Assembly (NCBI GenBank): GCA_945860955.1
Contig: CAMATH010000004.1
Coordinates: 45,666 to 109,665 of the forward strand
DNA: 64,000 nt
Direction: 5' to 3'
DNA from: Planctomicrobium piriforme
Lineage (GTDB): Bacteria; Planctomycetota; Planctomycetia; Planctomycetales; Planctomycetaceae
Part shown: positions 55,407 through 64,000 of the stretch, piece after piece
Position numbering within the stretch: the stretch's first letter is position 1
How the letters are laid out: every line of letters starts with the position of its first letter
Notes under the pieces: model-generated
Told to the model about the DNA's origin: nothing
Seen by the model: only the letters and a program-made list of their open reading frames with translations
Database searches by the model: none
Program-made: the position numbers and the translations under genes

Positions 55407-58400
55407 AACACTTGAGTCGCGAACGATGCTGGCGGCTCCCGTCGCCGCCGGCGACTCCTATTCTCTAATCCATGATCGCTCGTTCTCCACCATGGCGGGC
55501 GTACTCCAGAACGACAGCGACGCCGACAACGACCCGCTCACTGCTTCGCTGGTCACCACCGTCTCTCACGGCACGCTGTTTCTGTATCCCAACGGGAATT
55601 TCAACTACACTCCAAGCCCTCATTACGTAGGCGCGGACTCGTTCACCTACAGGGCGTACGACGGCACCAGCTACAGCAATACCGTCACCGCCAATCTTAC
55701 GGTATCCAACACCGCGCCGGTCGCTTACGCAGACAGTTACACCGTCGCTAAAGACCAGTTTGATTCCGCGACCGAATTCGCCGCCGCGCTCACCTCCAAC
55801 GATACCGACGCCAACGGCGACACCCTGGTTCCCGTTCTGGTGGCCGGCCCAACACACGGCACGGTCACGCTCAATTCCAATGGCAGCTTTCTCTACACGC
55901 CACATACCAACTGGTTCGGTGTCGATACCTTCACCTACAAGGCGAATGATGGTGTCGCCGACAGCAATGCGGCCACGGTTACGCTCACGGTGACGTCACC
56001 CTTCAGCGCGCAAACCAATCTCAGTGACGTTCCTATCGCCGGCGCACAGTCGTTCGGCTCATTTTCCGCATCAATTCTGACGGGAGAAACGCAGGTCGCC
56101 GCCCAGGCGGGACAGCGAACCTTGCTGTACAATTCCGTCACCACCGAACTGAAACCCGTGATCGGCGTTGAAACTCAATTCGTCGGGTCTTCGACCCCCA
56201 ACAGTGTCGAAGCTCAGTTGACGTTCAACGGCACCCAGTCCAATACCGTCTATTACTCGACCGCGAATCTCATGCCGGGTGACCCCTTGCGGTTCGCGCT
56301 GCAGGCGAATGCCAGCGGTCTCGCCACAGGTCACTACAACTGGACGGTGCGACTGGTCGCCCGCTACGGCACAAAAACCGCGACCCGCGATTTCACGGGC
56401 AGCTACGACATCGTCAACCGCAACTCCAGCGAGTTTGGCCCCGGGTGGAATCTCGCGGAACTTGCCCGTCTCTATTCGACGGCGGGGGGGCAACTCCTGG
56501 TCAGTGGCTCCGGTGCCAGCCTCTTTTTTCCTGCGACAGGTGGCGGGGCATTTTCCAGCCCGGCTGGCCCGCTCGCCTACTCCACTCTGGTTCAGTCGGG
56601 ATCGAATTTCACCCTCACCGCCAAAACCGGCGAAGTTCAGAACTTCAACGCGCTGGGCCTGTTGACGTCGACTGTCGACCTCAATGGCAACACGGTCACC
56701 TACGCCTACACCGATGCGAATTCGGATGGCACCGCTGCGGAACTCGCCTCAATCACCGACCCATTCGGCCGAGCGACGTCATTCGCCTATTCCGCGGGAA
56801 AAGTCCCGTCCGTTACCGATATCGCGGGGCGCGTCACGGCGGTTTCACGTGACGGGATATCGCGCATCACCACCGTCACAAGTCCCGATCCTGACGGCGC
56901 GGGACCGCTTTCGTCCCCCGCGACCAGCTACGTTTACGACGCGTCAAACCACATCACCAGCGTTTCCGACCCGCTGGCGCACGTCACCCAATTGCAGTAC
57001 GCCTTCTCTGGCCGACTTAAGACCATCGTCAATCCCAATTCCACGACGCGCCAGGTTTCCCCCCTTCAAACTCTCGGCCTCGTCGATACGGGAAGCTGGC
57101 AGGGAACGCAGATGTTCCCGGCCACGCTCACCAAACCGGGGCAGTCGAGTTTCATGATGACCGATGAACTCAACCTCCAAACGGTGGTGCGCGTTGATCG
57201 CTTTGGCAACGTCGTTTCGTTCAAGTCGCCGCTCGGCAATACCACCCTCACCACCCGCGACGCCAACGGCCTCCCCACTCAAATCACTTCTCCCGATCCG
57301 GATGGTGGCGGTCCGTTGTCATCCCCCGTGACAACCATTCAGTACGACGCGAAAGGGAATCCCACACTGGTGACCTTTCCCGATGGAACCACGCAGTCAG
57401 CGACTTACCACGCGACGCTCAATCGCCCGCTGACCGTGACCGATCAACGCGGAAAGACCACCACGCTCACCTACGACGTCAAGGGGAATACTCTCACGTC
57501 GACCGATCCCAATGGAAAGGTGACCACACTCACCTACAACGGACGCGGCCAGATTCTCACCATGACGGCCCCCGATCCCGACGACGCCGGTCCCCTGTCG
57601 GCGCCCACAACGAGCGCCCAATACGACTCTCTCGGTCGACTCACCCGCATCACCCATCCCGATGCCACCTATCAGCAATTCACCTACGATTCGGCGGACA
57701 ATCTCCTGACTGCGGTCGACGAACTCGGCCGAACGACGGCGTTCGCGTACGACGCGCTCAATCGGCAAATCTCGACCACGACCCCCGACCCCGATGGAGC
57801 GGGTCCGTTGGTCGCCGCCGTCACATCGGTTGTCTATGACGCCGCCAGCCGGGTCACGTCGACCATCGACCCGCTTGGCAAATCGACAATCTACGCCTAC
57901 AACGCCCGCAACTGGCTGACCGGTGTCACCGCGCCCGACCCCGACGGGGCCGGCCCGCTGGCCTCCCCTACAATCAGCACCGGGTATGACGCTGGCGGTC
58001 GGCGGATTTCTCAGACCGACCCATTGGGGGCCGTCACCACCTTCAGTTACGACAACGACAGCCGACTGACGACGATCACCGCCCCCGACCCAGATGCCAC
58101 CGGCCCTCTCACCTCCCCGGTCACGACATTTGCGTACGATAATCTCGGCCGAAAAACTGGCGAAACCAACCCCTTGGGCAAGATCGCCAATTTCAAGTAC
58201 GACGCGCTCGGTCGCGTGACCGAAGCCTCCACGGCGCTCGGCTTCAAGACCCTATTGACCTACGACGCCGCTGGAAATACCCTCACCGTCACCAGTCCCG
58301 ACCCTGACGGCGCGGGACCACTCGCCGCCCCCGTGCAATCGTTCGGGTACGACAATCTGGGTCGTACAGTCACCAGTACCGACCCGCGCAGCAACACCAC

Positions 58401-61400
58401 GACCTACGCCTACGACAATCTCAGCCGACTGATCCAGATCACCGAACCCGATCCCGACGGAACTGGCCCCTTGTCTTCTCCCGTGACCACCAACGCGTAC
58501 AACAGTCGCGACTTGCTGACGTCGACGACAAACGCGCTGGGCTACGTCACGCAATATGCCTATGACTCCGCCGGTCAAGTGAGCAGCGTGACCGACGCCG
58601 ACCCCGATGGCGCGGGACCACTGAATTCCCCCGTCACAAGTTATCTCTACGACGCGATGGGGCGGGTGACCCGCTTGACTGACCCGCTCGGTCGCCAGAC
58701 GAATGCCGTCTATGACGTCGCCAGTCGACTGACCAGCGTGACCGATCCCGCCGGCAATGCGACCACCTCCAGCTACGACTTCCTGGGACGCACTGTCGCG
58801 ATCACCGCCGCCGACCCCGACGGGGCCGCACCGGCCGGTCCACTCGCCGCGCCGGTCACCGGTTTTGTGTACGACGTCGCCAGCCGACTGACCGCGCGGT
58901 TTGACGCCGCCGGCAATTCGCATACGTGGTCGTACGACCGACTTGGTCGGCCAATTTCCGAGACCGACGAGGCGAATCGCACCACGCAGACGGTCTACGA
59001 CGCCGCTTCGCGGGTCACCAGTGTCAAAGATCCGCTGCTCAATGTCACCAGCGTCCAGTACGATGACGACAATCGCACCACGCGGGTCACCCAGCCCGAT
59101 CCCGACGGGGCCGGACCGCTGGTCGCCCCCTACGTCGGCTATGCCTACGACAATCTCGGTCGACTGAAGTCACAGACCGACGAAAGGAATGGCGTCACAA
59201 CGTATGCCTACGATGTCGCCAGCAACCTGACGAGCCTCACCGATCCCGGTGGGAACGCCACGACGTTTAGCTACGACAAACTCAATCGACTGACCACCGA
59301 AACCAACGCGTTGAGCGCCGCCCGGACCTACGGCTACGACGCGCTCGGCGAACTGACGACGCAGACCGACCGCAATGGTCGGGTCACCAACTACGCCTAC
59401 GACGGGGTGGGTCGACTCAAGCAGGAACAATGGGTTGTCGGCGGTTCGACGGTGAACACGCTGGCGTACACGTACGATGCCGGCAGCCAGTTAACCGCCG
59501 CCAGCGACAACGCCTCGGCGTACGCCTACACGTACAACGCCAACGGTCTGGTCACCAGCGTCGACAACCAGGGAACGCCGAACGTGCCCCGTGTGGTGCT
59601 GACCAGCGGTTATGACAGTCTCAATCGGCGGACACAGTTGAGCGCGAGCGTCAACGGGACCGCCGACTTCCAGAACAAATACGCCTACGACTCTCTCTCC
59701 CGCATCACCCAGATCACGCAGCAGAGTCAGGCCGGGGGGAACGCCGTCGCTGCCAAACGGGTCGATTTCGCGTACAACGGCGTCGGGCAGTACACCAGCG
59801 TCACACGTTCCGCTGACCTGGCCGGCACGCAAGTTGTCGCGACCAGCAGTTACGGCTACGACGGTGCCGGTAGAATCACCAGCCTCGCGCACGCCAAGGG
59901 CTCCACGACCTTCAACTCGTACACGTGGTCGTACGACGCGCTGAGCCGCCCAACGCAGCAGACCTCGAACGACGGAACCGACGCCTACACCTACGACGCC
60001 TCGAGCCAAGTGACCGGTGCCACCCACACGTCGCAAGCGAACGAAAGTCTGACGTACGACGCCAACGGCAATCGCACCTTATCGGGCTATAGCACGGGCA
60101 CGAACAATCGACTGAATTCCGACGGCGTGTACAACTACCAGTACGACGCCGAGGGGAACCGCACCCGGCGAACGGAGATCGCCACCGGCAAATACGAACT
60201 GTACGCGTGGGACAACCACAATCGGCTGACCAGCGTGGCGTCGTACACCTCCGCCGGCGTGCTGACCAAGCAAGTCGCGTACACCTACGACCTTTTCGAC
60301 CGCCGGATCGGCCGGCAAGTCGATGCCGACGGCAACGGCACGTACGACACGACGCAACGCTTCGTGTATGATGGCGACGACCTCGTACTGGCGTACAACG
60401 CGGCCGGCGCATTGACCAACCGCTACCTCGTCGGCCCGAACGTCGACGAGATTCTGGTCGACGAAAACGGTTCGGGAACGGTCACCTGGAGCCTCGCCGA
60501 CAACCTGGGGTCGGTGCGCGATCTGGTGCAGTACACCAGCGGCACGAACACGACGACGGTCGTCAATCACGTTGTCTACGACACGTTCGGGCAGATCAAG
60601 AGCCAGACGAACACCACCTGGCAACCCCTCTTCGCCTACACCGGCCGGGAATGGGACGCCGACGCTGGCTTGTACTACTACCGTGCCCGTTGGTACGACG
60701 CCCGTGTGGGACGATTCCTGAGTGAAGACCCGCTGGGCTTCGCGGCCGGGGATGTGAATCTGAGCCGATATGTGGCGAATTCGGCGACGATGTTTGTGGA
60801 CCCGAGTGGACTCGAGGAGACGCCGGTTTATGAGGATCCATCGACACTTGTCCTGAGTACGGGAAAAACACCGTTTCGAACGGATAACCCATTTTCAATT
60901 GGTGGATTGGACCCCAATCAGCAAACTACGAATGTACCCCCTTGGCCTAATGCAGGTGCTGCGGCGATGACTGATCACGGTTTCGAGCAATATACACCAC
61001 TCTTTTCTAGCCCCAATGGCATCACAGGAAGACTCTTCCTGCCGATGTCTGCGTCCAATCCACCCGACTATTCAAATGCCGACATTCTGGACTTTCTAAA
61101 GTTGTTGATGGACGCCGATGGCCGCACATTAGCCACCAACACTGGAGTGCAAATGACTTGGAATCTCACCTCAGAACCGAGTGACAACCTAGAATTACGT
61201 GTGGCGGGACAGGTACGACAGCCGCTATCCGGACCAACAACCGCCAATGCGGCTGCGACATTCAATGTGGCTGACGCGATTTTGGCAGTTGGATATCTCG
61301 ACTCCTATCTTGAACGGAATTTTACTGTTCAAGGGCAAATCGGTAGCACGAACGGCACATTCAGCACATTTTTCGTTGATCAGCACACCGCACATGTCGA

Positions 61401-61683
61401 CCTGTTACTACCTGGCATCGAGGATCCCGATGAGTACGAACGGCGAATGTTGCGTGGCCAAGGCGCTTCAATTTCCGGCCGATTTGACTTCCAAAAGGAC
61501 GGCCCAAACACCGCGCTTGGTTTTGATTCCAGAGTTACGATTTGGGATCGACGCGGTGTCGATACACAAGATCCGCCTTACCAATTCGAGATGGGCGTCG
61601 GGATTCATAGCTGGAATTCGCGCGATGTGAAGCATCTTTTAGATGAGTGGAAAATAGAGTTCGGACTCGACTTCCGATTTTGA
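55336..61683 (+). CDS. Giant RHS/YD-repeat surface protein with cadherin-like N terminus
   Basis: About 2,115 residues in the frame opened by TTG at 55336. The order is the motif LETLESRTMLA, two cadherin/VCBS-like domains (GVLQNDSDADNDPL, YTPSPHYVGADSFTY), about 1,300 residues of YD repeats broken by eleven PDPDGAGPL-type inserts, and the RHS core (LYYYRARWYDARVGRFLSEDP, about 60660-60800). An unrelated C-terminal tip of about 290 residues follows. RHS proteins form a shell around a C-terminal toxin or act as adhesins. The tip has no motif I recognise and lower GC than the core. The protein must be exported and surface-exposed. The true start is likely 55296. Confidence 0.9.
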   Translation: MVDWALCRGGGILRARRRAAVRLETLESRTMLAAPVAAGDSYSLIHDRSFSTMAGVLQNDSDADNDPLTASLVTTVSHGTLFLYPNGNFNYTPSPHYVGADSFTYRAYDGTSYSNTVTANLTVSNTAPVAYADSYTVAKDQFDSATEFAAALTSNDTDANGDTLVPVLVAGPTHGTVTLNSNGSFLYTPHTNWFGVDTFTYKANDGVADSNAATVTLTVTSPFSAQTNLSDVPIAGAQSFGSFSASILTGETQVAAQAGQRTLLYNSVTTELKPVIGVETQFVGSSTPNSVEAQLTFNGTQSNTVYYSTANLMPGDPLRFALQANASGLATGHYNWTVRLVARYGTKTATRDFTGSYDIVNRNSSEFGPGWNLAELARLYSTAGGQLLVSGSGASLFFPATGGGAFSSPAGPLAYSTLVQSGSNFTLTAKTGEVQNFNALGLLTSTVDLNGNTVTYAYTDANSDGTAAELASITDPFGRATSFAYSAGKVPSVTDIAGRVTAVSRDGISRITTVTSPDPDGAGPLSSPATSYVYDASNHITSVSDPLAHVTQLQYAFSGRLKTIVNPNSTTRQVSPLQTLGLVDTGSWQGTQMFPATLTKPGQSSFMMTDELNLQTVVRVDRFGNVVSFKSPLGNTTLTTRDANGLPTQITSPDPDGGGPLSSPVTTIQYDAKGNPTLVTFPDGTTQSATYHATLNRPLTVTDQRGKTTTLTYDVKGNTLTSTDPNGKVTTLTYNGRGQILTMTAPDPDDAGPLSAPTTSAQYDSLGRLTRITHPDATYQQFTYDSADNLLTAVDELGRTTAFAYDALNRQISTTTPDPDGAGPLVAAVTSVVYDAASRVTSTIDPLGKSTIYAYNARNWLTGVTAPDPDGAGPLASPTISTGYDAGGRRISQTDPLGAVTTFSYDNDSRLTTITAPDPDATGPLTSPVTTFAYDNLGRKTGETNPLGKIANFKYDALGRVTEASTALGFKTLLTYDAAGNTLTVTSPDPDGAGPLAAPVQSFGYDNLGRTVTSTDPRSNTTTYAYDNLSRLIQITEPDPDGTGPLSSPVTTNAYNSRDLLTSTTNALGYVTQYAYDSAGQVSSVTDADPDGAGPLNSPVTSYLYDAMGRVTRLTDPLGRQTNAVYDVASRLTSVTDPAGNATTSSYDFLGRTVAITAADPDGAAPAGPLAAPVTGFVYDVASRLTARFDAAGNSHTWSYDRLGRPISETDEANRTTQTVYDAASRVTSVKDPLLNVTSVQYDDDNRTTRVTQPDPDGAGPLVAPYVGYAYDNLGRLKSQTDERNGVTTYAYDVASNLTSLTDPGGNATTFSYDKLNRLTTETNALSAARTYGYDALGELTTQTDRNGRVTNYAYDGVGRLKQEQWVVGGSTVNTLAYTYDAGSQLTAASDNASAYAYTYNANGLVTSVDNQGTPNVPRVVLTSGYDSLNRRTQLSASVNGTADFQNKYAYDSLSRITQITQQSQAGGNAVAAKRVDFAYNGVGQYTSVTRSADLAGTQVVATSSYGYDGAGRITSLAHAKGSTTFNSYTWSYDALSRPTQQTSNDGTDAYTYDASSQVTGATHTSQANESLTYDANGNRTLSGYSTGTNNRLNSDGVYNYQYDAEGNRTRRTEIATGKYELYAWDNHNRLTSVASYTSAGVLTKQVAYTYDLFDRRIGRQVDADGNGTYDTTQRFVYDGDDLVLAYNAAGALTNRYLVGPNVDEILVDENGSGTVTWSLADNLGSVRDLVQYTSGTNTTTVVNHVVYDTFGQIKSQTNTTWQPLFAYTGREWDADAGLYYYRARWYDARVGRFLSEDPLGFAAGDVNLSRYVANSATMFVDPSGLEETPVYEDPSTLVLSTGKTPFRTDNPFSIGGLDPNQQTTNVPPWPNAGAAAMTDHGFEQYTPLFSSPNGITGRLFLPMSASNPPDYSNADILDFLKLLMDADGRTLATNTGVQMTWNLTSEPSDNLELRVAGQVRQPLSGPTTANAAATFNVADAILAVGYLDSYLERNFTVQGQIGSTNGTFSTFFVDQHTAHVDLLLPGIEDPDEYERRMLRGQGASISGRFDFQKDGPNTALGFDSRVTIWDRRGVDTQDPPYQFEMGVGIHSWNSRDVKHLLDEWKIEFGLDFRF
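60825..61683 (+). other. RHS C-terminal tip region
   Basis: After the core motif ending DPSGLEE, about 285 residues (starting TPVYEDPSTLVLSTGKTP and ending FGLDFRF) show no YD repeats. The DNA is visibly poorer in G+C than the core. In polymorphic RHS systems this is where exchanged effector domains sit. No catalytic motif is recognised; the end (VTIWDRRGV, VGIHSWNSRD, IEFGLDFRF) looks beta-rich. Confidence 0.6.
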
Positions 61684-61745
61684 CGGTTCGGATTGCCTGG
61701 TCGAACGAATGAGCAGCAGTCACATCTTCGTAGAAAGGCGAGAAC

Positions 61746-64000
61746 ATGAGTAATGTACACACTGGGAGACCCAGCACATTTGTGGCCATCATGTTTATGG
61801 CCACATTCCAACTCATGCACTCACCTGCAAGTGGGAACGAAGCTGACAATCAGGCCCGGTTTGGAAATAGAGTGTCTGTCGCACTTGACGCGATTTCGCA
61901 ATCGGATGCTCCGCGAGCTGAAAGCACGATTAAGGAACTTGATCGACTTCTTACAGCCAACCAAACATTATCTCCGTGGCGGAAGGAGCGTCAGCGCCGA
62001 GCAGTGGATGAATTGCGTTTTCTGTCCCGCCGGTTAACTACCAACCCAGCGAATGTAGCGGAGTTCGCAAGTCAATCCGCACTCGCGCGTCGTGCCGCCG
62101 CGCGCAATCAGATGGCAGTGTCGAAATGGCACGGATCACGTGCGTTAAAGGCACTCGCCTCGTTTAAGTCAGACACTCCTGAATTCTATTTTGACACTGC
62201 TCGCTACTATGTCGGCGCGTGTTCATCGCTGAATGTGTTTGAGCCGGACGATTTTTCGTTCGACGAGTTCGACATAGTCGCCACCGATGTATGGGGCCAC
62301 GAAAGTGGTCATGCCGGCGTCGTCAAATCATGGCAACTGTTTTTGCGGATGAAGATGTCAAACGGAGACGGTGTCGATTTGACCGAATTTGTCACAGTAC
62401 TGCGAATGATGCATGAAGTGCGAGATGTGTATTCGGATGACTACTCTATTGCGGCAGGGTTATACGCGCTGCGACTCATACAATTGCGGCGTTTTCAACA
62501 AGCATTGGAATTGTGCAACGAAGTACTGACTGATTCCGTGGTGGACTTGGCGAACCGGTCACTGGGTTGGGGTGGATCATTTGTGAGTCATCGCATTCGT
62601 GCCGCCGCCTTGTCGGGACTGGGTAGAATTGCTGATGCACAAAATGAATTGCGGAGTTGTCAACGTAACAGCTATGGGCGCATTGGGATGGAACACTGTT
62701 TAAAGGCCTTGATCGCTCTCGAGAGCGAGCCATTCGGCGATACGGACAAATCCCGAACAATGTTGATCTGTGACTGGAAGTGTCGCAAAGAATTGTCCGT
62801 CAACGATGGTTTCGTCGACGATGCCACGACTACCGGTAATTGGGTAGAGACGGGTTTTGTGACCACATCCGAATTGAAACGAGTTGTGAGTCGCCTTAAA
62901 GAGGTCGGGAATGTTCAATTGGCGCTGCGGGGTGGCGACTACTCCCGAGCGACGGAGTTATTGAGTGCGTACGTCCCGCACAGTGGTGAAAGCGCCCATT
63001 CGAAGCTGTACCCTGTTTGTGATCATAATTGGCTTAGTCAGGACAGTGCCGCGCTCCGCGAATTGAATCGCGCGCCTGCGACAAGCAATTCACGACGCGC
63101 GATTCAAATGGCATGGGCAGTACTTGCCAACGACGCACCGGCAGTCGCGCTACTCTCCGAAAACCTGGCGCTTGGTTCGACCGCGCTCAAAAGGGATTTC
63201 GGACCGAAGTCTGCGAGTTTGTGGTACTTCCATCGGGCGGCCGCAAAGGCGCTGCGCGAACGTGGAATGTTTCGCCAGGCGAGCGAGCAACTTTCACAGG
63301 CGCGAAGTGTATTGAGCGCGGCTGGCAAAAATCAGTCACCGTTTGGTGTCGTTCAGTCAACTGAAGAAATGGTCCTGGCCGCTCTAATGGGGGACGATTC
63401 CGTCGATCCGAAAGAGTATGTTCTGTCACGCGAAATCAGACTTCCGCGCACTATCGCCTTTCTGCCGCTCCGCGCCCATGAGGCGATGGCGATGGGAATG
63501 AACTGCGTTGTGGGAAAAGACTTCGCTGGTGCTGAAGCGTTTGGCAGTCATGCCGACTTTCTGTGCCGCCACGAACACCTTCAGGAGTACAACGGGCCAG
63601 ATTTCACGACGCCACTGGCCCAGGCGATTCGAGCGACCGCCTACGCCCATTACGGCGAAACCGAGCGGGCGGAAAAAGAGTTCGCGTCGATGAAGGTGGC
63701 GCTCGAAGGCGGAGAAGGGATCCGCGCCCCCGAGTTGCGCTGGTTCGCGCTCAAGCTGTACGCCGACTTCCTCGAAAAAGAGGGAAAAACCGCCCGGGCC
63801 AAAAAGATCCGCCAGCTCTCCGAAGCGGAACTGCCCGACCGGGAGGGGCGCGAAAGGATGAAGGATGAAAGCGGAAGGATGAAAGGGACTTGCCTCGTCG
63901 TGGGTGATTTTCGATGGCGGGACCGGTCCGTGGTTGTGCATGCTGGTAGCCAGTTGACCGTCGCCTGCGACATCGTTTCGATACGGCAAAAGAGCCGCGC
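61746..64000 (+). CDS. Secreted TPR-like protein, partial at window end
   Basis: A frame from ATG 61746 stays open to base 64000 (at least 751 codons) and has no stop in the window. The N terminus (TFVAIMFMATFQLMHSPASG) looks like a signal peptide. AAAGG lies a few bases upstream. The middle is helical; the later part has TPR-like pairs (AIRATAYAHYGETERAEKEF, LKLYADFLEKEGKTARAKKI). It follows the RHS stop by 62 bases. GC is low as in the RHS tip until about 63.5 kb, then rises. From 63852 the frame crosses an AAGGATGAA-type intergenic repeat, so the original stop may have been lost. Confidence 0.7.
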   Translation, partial: MSNVHTGRPSTFVAIMFMATFQLMHSPASGNEADNQARFGNRVSVALDAISQSDAPRAESTIKELDRLLTANQTLSPWRKERQRRAVDELRFLSRRLTTNPANVAEFASQSALARRAAARNQMAVSKWHGSRALKALASFKSDTPEFYFDTARYYVGACSSLNVFEPDDFSFDEFDIVATDVWGHESGHAGVVKSWQLFLRMKMSNGDGVDLTEFVTVLRMMHEVRDVYSDDYSIAAGLYALRLIQLRRFQQALELCNEVLTDSVVDLANRSLGWGGSFVSHRIRAAALSGLGRIADAQNELRSCQRNSYGRIGMEHCLKALIALESEPFGDTDKSRTMLICDWKCRKELSVNDGFVDDATTTGNWVETGFVTTSELKRVVSRLKEVGNVQLALRGGDYSRATELLSAYVPHSGESAHSKLYPVCDHNWLSQDSAALRELNRAPATSNSRRAIQMAWAVLANDAPAVALLSENLALGSTALKRDFGPKSASLWYFHRAAAKALRERGMFRQASEQLSQARSVLSAAGKNQSPFGVVQSTEEMVLAALMGDDSVDPKEYVLSREIRLPRTIAFLPLRAHEAMAMGMNCVVGKDFAGAEAFGSHADFLCRHEHLQEYNGPDFTTPLAQAIRATAYAHYGETERAEKEFASMKVALEGGEGIRAPELRWFALKLYADFLEKEGKTARAKKIRQLSEAELPDREGRERMKDESGRMKGTCLVVGDFRWRDRSVVVHAGSQLTVACDIVSIRQKSR
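63852..63884 (+). repeat. AAGGATGAAGGATGAA-type repeat
   Basis: Three GGATGAA units lie within 33 bases. Similar tracts are common between genes in planctomycetes, and this one resembles, but is not identical to, the CATCCTGTTCATCC tract read on the other strand. Here it lies inside an open frame. Confidence 0.6.

Overview
The window reads as a chromosome segment of a planctomycete (phylum Planctomycetota). The signs are a 1,156-residue cytochrome of the Planctomycetes/Verrucomicrobia heme-binding type, a giant surface protein opening with the L-E-x-L-E-x-R-x-x-L-A motif common in planctomycete exported proteins, several Asn/Gly- or Pro/Ala-rich secreted proteins, FG-GAP, NHL and Asp-box proteins, high GC, few clear Shine-Dalgarno sites and GTG/TTG starts. 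Nothing marks it as a phage or plasmid, and I found no CRISPR array, rRNA or complete insertion sequence.

Layout. 0.2-14.4 kb: a small dual-specificity-type phosphatase, then a long minus-strand stretch: SnoaL-like secreted protein, NRPG-repeat/TPR protein, PVC cytochrome, and a tightly packed group GNAT acetyltransferase - prephenate dehydrogenase - PurL (with two fused PurS-like units) - small membrane protein, followed by an NHL-repeat protein. 14.5-18.7 kb: tRNA-Arg(UCG), gcvT coupled to an Asp-box (sialidase-fold) gene, and an FG-GAP protein. 18.7-20.1 kb is a gene-poor, palindrome-rich stretch with gene remnants. 20-30.3 kb: methyltransferase, membrane-anchored glycerophosphodiesterase, two secreted proteins, a type IIA topoisomerase A subunit, a 2-hydroxyacid dehydrogenase, a ferredoxin, a peroxiredoxin-like protein and a lipoprotein.

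30.5-38.5 kb is the most unusual region. Three minus-strand trypsin-like proteases lie in a row. The outer two are paralogues. The middle one is fused to what looks like a NucA/NUC1-type nuclease domain that has lost its catalytic motif. A decayed piece of a second nuclease domain lies just downstream. Next to them are a secreted coiled-coil protein with a 13-Gly run and, divergently, a matrixin/astacin-like zinc protease with a Tat-like leader. I read this as a protease-nuclease effector island; its biological role is inference.

38.8-53 kb: two Ala/Pro-rich secreted proteins, a gutted Uma2 pseudogene, an alkaline-phosphatase-superfamily enzyme, a [2Fe-2S] ferredoxin gene split by an in-frame TAG at a probable Trp codon and overlapping a glycerophosphodiesterase gene, an HlyD/ABC exporter pair, and a tandem duplication of a 773-residue secreted protein together with its upstream region. 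53-54.9 kb: a DapA-like aldolase and a short-chain dehydrogenase. 55.3-64 kb: a giant RHS/YD-repeat surface protein whose true start is probably separated from its body by a G10 tract, with a lower-GC C-terminal tip, followed by a secreted protein gene that runs off the window end.
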